Source of the DNA: Prinia subflava
Taxonomy: Eukaryota; Chordata; Aves; Passeriformes; Cisticolidae
Direction of reading: 5' to 3'
Assembly: GCF_021018805.1 (NCBI RefSeq)
Contig: NC_086259.1
Coordinates: 13,173,001 to 13,237,000, forward strand
DNA: 64,000 nucleotides
Within the stretch, counting starts at the first letter, position 1; each line of letters opens with the position of its first letter. Positions 53,601 through 64,000 of the stretch are shown here, in pieces. Made by a program: the position numbers and the translations under genes. The notes beneath the pieces are model-generated. The model was not told the DNA's origin and made no database searches. It worked only from the letters and a program-made list of their open reading frames with translations.

Positions 53601-55155
53601 ACTACCGTGTGGTAAGTAAGGTGAGGGGCGCTCTAGGTGCCAGGGCTCAAAAGCTTCACTCTGCTCCTTGTTCTTGCAGCACCTGACTTCCAAACTTCCA
53701 CCTGCCCTTCCTTACTTCCACGGGCAAAAACGGTTCTGTTTTCCACTCTCCTACTATCTTTATTTCCCCCAGCTGGCAGCTAAGCATACATTCTACTCAC
53801 CATCTGTCTGGGCCTCCCATCCATAGGACCAAAGTGAACAGCCCTTGCACTACGTTTCGCAGCATTTTGCAGTACATTTGCTGTCCTGCACAGCTTCAAT
53901 CTGACCACAGCACCAAGCTGTCAGGACTGTTCTGTACATTGCTTACCAGTGCAGATGGCAGCAGAGCCAAGCACTTTGGCAAGATTCAGTTCTCTTGGCA
54001 GCAGGCACTCTCCAACCCTGCCTTCAGAAAAGAGGACAGTGCACCAGCAACAGTGCATCTTCTGATCAGAGGCAGAACTTGGAAACAAATCTTTTGAAGA
54101 CTCATTAAGCAAAAATATGGATGACTAAAAGCATTGGGAAGCGTCACATCCAGCTGGACTTTATGTTTAGCCAAGCACATAAAAAACCCAGAATTACAAA
54201 GATTGATATTTACTGCCTACAAGAGACTAAAACGTTGAGAAAAAGCAGAAGTGCAGGTATCCCTTGCAGGATGAGACAGCACAGGACAGCATAACATGAA
54301 ACCACTTGCATGTAGCACTGGCTAAGTGTTTCAGCATGACTCTAAATGTGTCCCATAGCTAAGGAAAAAATACAAAATTAACTTCACTTTCCGTGTTTTA
54401 ACGATATCTCAGACCAGTCCAACAGAATTTTTGGGGTTGTTACTGTCCTAAGGGGGCACTGAAGGAACAGATGCTGCATCTCCTGCAAGCCCTGTACAAA
54501 CAGATCAGTTCTGGTAAAAAAGGTAAAGGCTACACTTGCCTTTAAGTACTCATTCTCCCTCAAAAAAGCAGTTCTGGTCTCCAAGTTAAGACTCAAAATT
54601 ATATTGAACTCATTTATGCTATTTCATTTCTCCCTGATCCTAGAGATGTTCCCTGCTCAGGGACAGAGATCACAGCATCTGAATAGGCTCTGAATGGCTT
54701 AGCTCCTCCTCATTCCAAGATCATCTCCAGTACTCCTGAAGAAAAGCAATAAAGTTTGAAATATGCACCTAAAAGTAGGAGATAATTAGGAAAAATAAAA
54801 CAACTAATAAACAGAAGGGAAAAAAAACACTAAAAACTTTTAAAAAACCCAAACAAACCAACAGTGCAAACCAAATCAAACCCAAGACAAACAGAATCTT
54901 AACCATATTGTTTAATGTTGTACAAAACAAAAAATTGGTGAGTATTACAATGAAAAAGGACTGGTAGCCCATTGCCATCTCTCTAGCTAAACAGTTGAAA
55001 TTCATTTCTCTGCTCATACCATAGAATGTTTAGTGGCCTTCAGGAAAAGAATGACTTTAAAAAGTCCTTGTGTCACACGTATTCGTTTCTCTACAGTTCA
55101 AAGCTGTGCTCACAGAGACGGCTTCTTCTACTGGAGTCTTCAGGTATACAGGAAT
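53601..55155 (-). other. NUDT21 3' UTR and AMFR upstream flank
   Basis: About 1.55 kb lies between the AMFR CpG island and the NUDT21 stop. Much of it is probably NUDT21 3' UTR. Minus-strand hexamers are ATTAAA at 54911-54916 and AATAAA at 53759-53764. About ten UGUA motifs occur in the sense (minus) strand between 53873 and 55150. No other exon was recognised. Confidence 0.6.
53759..53764 (-). terminator. Candidate NUDT21 distal poly(A) signal
   Basis: This is the only AATAAA found on the minus strand in the 1.55 kb below the NUDT21 stop. The ATTAAA at 54911-54916 is a proximal alternative. If the distal site is used, the NUDT21 mRNA would end only about 150-250 bp from the AMFR CpG island. 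Confidence 0.4.
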
Positions 55156-62005
<6,850 letters not shown>

Positions 62006-62252
62006 GGCGAGGAGCGGCGGGAACACGCAGCGGGAGCGATCGATCAGCTCTGGGCGGCGGGAGCGGCGTCCGCCATTAACGCCCGCCCAGCCCTCGGCGC
62101 CGCGCGCCGCCTGCCGGGACCCACCGCGCTCCGCCCCCGCCTCTCCTCGCTCATTGGCCGGCGCCTTCCCCTCCGGGCCCCGCGCGATCCCATTGGCCGC
62201 GGCGGGCGGGGCGCGGGGGCCGCCGGGAGTTGCAGTCCGGCCGGGCGGTGCC

Positions 62253-62400
62253 ATGGCCACCAAGCGTCGCGGAGCGGCGGCGGCGGCGGCCAAGCGCGGG
62301 AGGCGCGAGGAGCGCGCAGAGCTCTGCGCGGCGCTCGGGGACGCGGCGCTGCGGGAGCGCGCGGGGGCGGCCTGGGCCCGCGGGGAGCGGCTGCGGCACG
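62253..62400 (+). CDS. OGFOD1: OGFOD1 coding exon 1
   Basis: Residues 1-49 and one base of Glu50, from [11 protein letters not shown] to GERLRH. The donor is GTACGG, and the surrounding 33 bp are repeated 40 bp downstream (see findings). Confidence 0.92.
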
Positions 62401-63839
62401 GTACGGCCCGGCCCGGCCCGCGGGGAGCGGCTGCGGCACGGTACGGCGTGGCCCGGCTCCCCGCCCCTCACCGACGGCCCTTCCCTTGCAGAAGCGGTGA
62501 TCCTGGAGCCGGCCCCGTTCCGGCACTGTGTCATTCACGGGTTTCTGTCGGACCCGGCTTTCACGGAGGCGCTGCGGGATGAACTGCTGGGCCTCGGCTT
62601 CCGCGGGCGGCGCAACGATCTCCTCTCGCTGCAGCAGGTGGGCCCAGGGCCGAGCTGAGCCGGGCCGAGCTGGGCCGAGCCGAGCCACCCTAACCCCGTC
62701 CCTTCTTCTCTTCCATGGGCCGCGCAGTCCGAGGAGCTGGGGGCAAGCCCGGAGCCTCACGTCGCCGCCCTGAGGTAAAGCGTAGGCTCGGGGCTTTGCC
62801 CGCTCAGGGTGTGGGGAAGAGCCCTGGTGGCTCCGCAGGAAGGGCGGCGAATGTGGGGTGGCCCCGCGGTGTGGCCGCCTTCTGTCCCCGTACCCGGGCC
62901 AAGAACCGGTCCTGGAGCGCCGAATCTGCTCTGTGCTTGTCACTGGAGTCTGTTCAGCTTTCATCCATACTCAGCTCTCCTCCCTGTGTCACCTCTGAAA
63001 CACTTCCCGGTGCACTTGCCGACTGTTTTGATGCTTGCTGCTGGTTATTGCCAGCAGTGCTGTGAGCACTGCGCTGTTTTCATGGCCAGCACTTAAATGT
63101 GGTACAGGAACACACTGTCACTCACAACAGCAGCACCTGTAACTGTTTAAATAGTTGGCAGGGAGACAATAAATTAGTTTAGTCTCTGATGATACGTTTT
63201 ATAACACAGGAGGACACTTACTTTGTGCTTATCTTTTTAGGCATGCTCTGTGTGAAGAATTCCGAGCGTGGCTTTCTGCTGTGACCCAGATAGTGCTGGA
63301 GCCAACTATTGACATATCCTGTGCTAAATATGAATATACTGGTCAGTCTATAAGTGATCCTTTCCCTAAAGCTTCTGTGCATGTGTAGGGAATAAAATGT
63401 CTATAGAATACCTAATTTAGTTCTAGTTCCAGAGGGTCCCAGAAGCTGTCAGCAGCAAAGCAGTGTCTGAAAATGAAATACAAATGATGAAAAAACTGTT
63501 GGTGTATAACTGCCTGTACCTATCTGTCAATTGCAGTGCAGTTCCATAGAAGAGAATCTTGCAGATCTCAGGCTGGTGATGCTGATGTGTGAAAATGGAG
63601 TTCTTGGAAAGAATGTGTTTTTTCTTCTCATATCCTTGCGGGGACAAAGCTGGGAAGCAGTTTTTGGAATGAATCATGCATGTACTAGAAAGATGCTGCA
63701 GCAGCAAAACGTGTAATTGCAGATGTCCTGCTGTGCCATGATGATGAACTGGAAGGTCGGAGAATCGCTTTCATCCTGTACCTCGTCCCACCCTGGGAGA
63801 AAAGTGACGGGGGAACCTTGGATCTGTACAGCACAGACG
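62253..63839 (+). CDS. OGFOD1: OGFOD1, 2-oxoglutarate/Fe(II) prolyl hydroxylase, 5' part
   Basis: OGFOD1 is a 2-oxoglutarate- and iron-dependent dioxygenase that hydroxylates a proline of ribosomal protein RPS23, affecting translation accuracy and stress responses. Five coding exons (62253-62400, 62492-62637, 62728-62774, 63241-63341, 63723-63839) give about the first 186 of some 540 residues; the rest lies beyond the window. Landmarks are [11 protein letters not shown] (51-70 region), SCAKYEYTD, and [10 protein letters not shown], whose H153 and D155 are the first two ligands of the HxD...H iron triad. The third histidine is not in the window. The start has G at -3 and G at +4. The N-terminal 48 residues are Ala/Arg-rich and diverged from mammals, with six alanines encoded by a GCG run at 62274-62291. 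Confidence 0.95.
62375..62447 (+). repeat. Tandem 33-bp repeat, 40-bp period, at the OGFOD1 exon 1 donor
   Basis: Positions 62375-62407 and 62415-62447 are identical over 33 bp. Each copy includes the exon end CTGCGGCACG and the GTACGGC donor. The second copy lies wholly inside intron 1. Confidence 0.95.
62492..62637 (+). CDS. OGFOD1: OGFOD1 coding exon 2
   Basis: It completes Glu50 and encodes residues 51-98, from [10 protein letters not shown] to LLSLQQ. Acceptor CTTGCAG, donor GTGGGC. The flanking introns are only 90-91 bp. Confidence 0.94.
62728..62774 (+). CDS. OGFOD1: OGFOD1 coding exon 3 (47 nt)
   Basis: Residues 99-113 and two bases of Arg114, [15 protein letters not shown]. It aligns with the SDDLKKRREPHISTLR region of the human protein. 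Acceptor GCGCAG, donor GTAAAG. Confidence 0.9.
62775..63240 (+). other. OGFOD1 intron 3
   Basis: 0.47 kb of intron, GC-rich at the start as part of the CpG island. Nothing else was recognised. Confidence 0.8.
63241..63341 (+). CDS. OGFOD1: OGFOD1 coding exon 4
   Basis: It completes Arg114 and encodes residues 115-147 with one base of Asp148, [10 protein letters not shown] to CAKYEYT. Acceptor TTTTAG, donor GTCAGT. Confidence 0.95.
63342..63722 (+). other. OGFOD1 intron 4
   Basis: 0.38 kb of intron. An open frame beginning near 63531 overlaps the acceptor but has no family support. Confidence 0.8.
63723..63839 (+). CDS. OGFOD1: OGFOD1 coding exon 5 (iron-binding HxD)
   Basis: It completes Asp148 and encodes residues 149-186 plus one base, [10 protein letters not shown] to DLYSTD. 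It contains the iron ligands H153 and D155 and the FILYLVPPW strand of the double-stranded beta-helix. Acceptor TTGCAG, donor GTAAAA. Confidence 0.96.
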
Positions 63840-64000
63840 GTAAAAACTCCAAGCTCAGCCTCAGGTGGATGAAAAAGATGAAGCTTATGTGCCCCTTGCA
63901 GCAGTTCTCACCTCAAACAGTAGAAGGGAGATGGAGTTTCTCCTCTGTTCAGAGAAGCTGATGTATAAGTAAAATGTACCCCTTAGGGATGGGCTGTAGC

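Noticed and set aside
62044..62964. 306-codon - strand open frame over the NUDT21-OGFOD1 promoter
   Set aside because: It is a shadow of the CpG island and OGFOD1 exons, with no recognisable domain.

Overview
The window is vertebrate nuclear DNA, almost certainly from a bird. It has intron-split genes with GT-AG splice sites, CpG-island promoters, and several CR1 LINE 3' ends finishing in the avian ATTCTRTG-type terminal motif. The gene order GNAO1 - AMFR - NUDT21 - OGFOD1 is the conserved vertebrate order (human 16q). I cannot tell the bird lineage from sequence alone. There is no bacterial operon, CRISPR array or mobile gene cluster.

Layout. (1) 1-23.9 kb, + strand: the 3' end of GNAO1 (G protein alpha-o). 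The first 7 kb is intron. Two alternative terminal exon pairs follow: 7066-7219 plus 11266-11453 (alpha-o2/GoB type) and 20183-20336 plus 21959-22146 (alpha-o1/GoA type). A long, A- and U-tract-rich 3' UTR runs to a poly(A) signal at 23896. (2) 25.0-53.2 kb, - strand: the complete AMFR (gp78) gene, an ER ubiquitin ligase. It has 14 coding exons that join in frame to 631 codons plus stop, with all exon phases consistent. Its CpG-island promoter lies around 52.6-53.6 kb. (3) 55.2-62.0 kb, - strand: the complete NUDT21 (CFIm25/CPSF5) gene, 7 coding exons giving 227 residues. (4) 62.25 kb to the window end, + strand: the first five coding exons of OGFOD1, a 2-oxoglutarate/iron prolyl hydroxylase. 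It is head to head with NUDT21 over a 247-bp CpG-rich interval with two CCAAT boxes.

Relations. GNAO1 and AMFR converge with about 1.1 kb between their poly(A) signals. AMFR and NUDT21 are in tandem. NUDT21 and OGFOD1 probably share a bidirectional promoter. The four genes act in unrelated processes (neuronal G-protein signalling, ER-associated degradation, mRNA 3'-end choice, ribosomal protein hydroxylation), so this is conserved synteny and not a functional cluster.

I found no convincing new biological system. The observations most worth a second look are a 33-bp direct repeat that duplicates the OGFOD1 exon-1 splice donor, the alpha-o2 exon with an alpha-o1-like C-terminus, a candidate distal alpha-o2 poly(A) site near 17.3 kb, CpG-rich and homeobox-site-rich islands inside GNAO1, and a diverged repeat shared by two AMFR introns.
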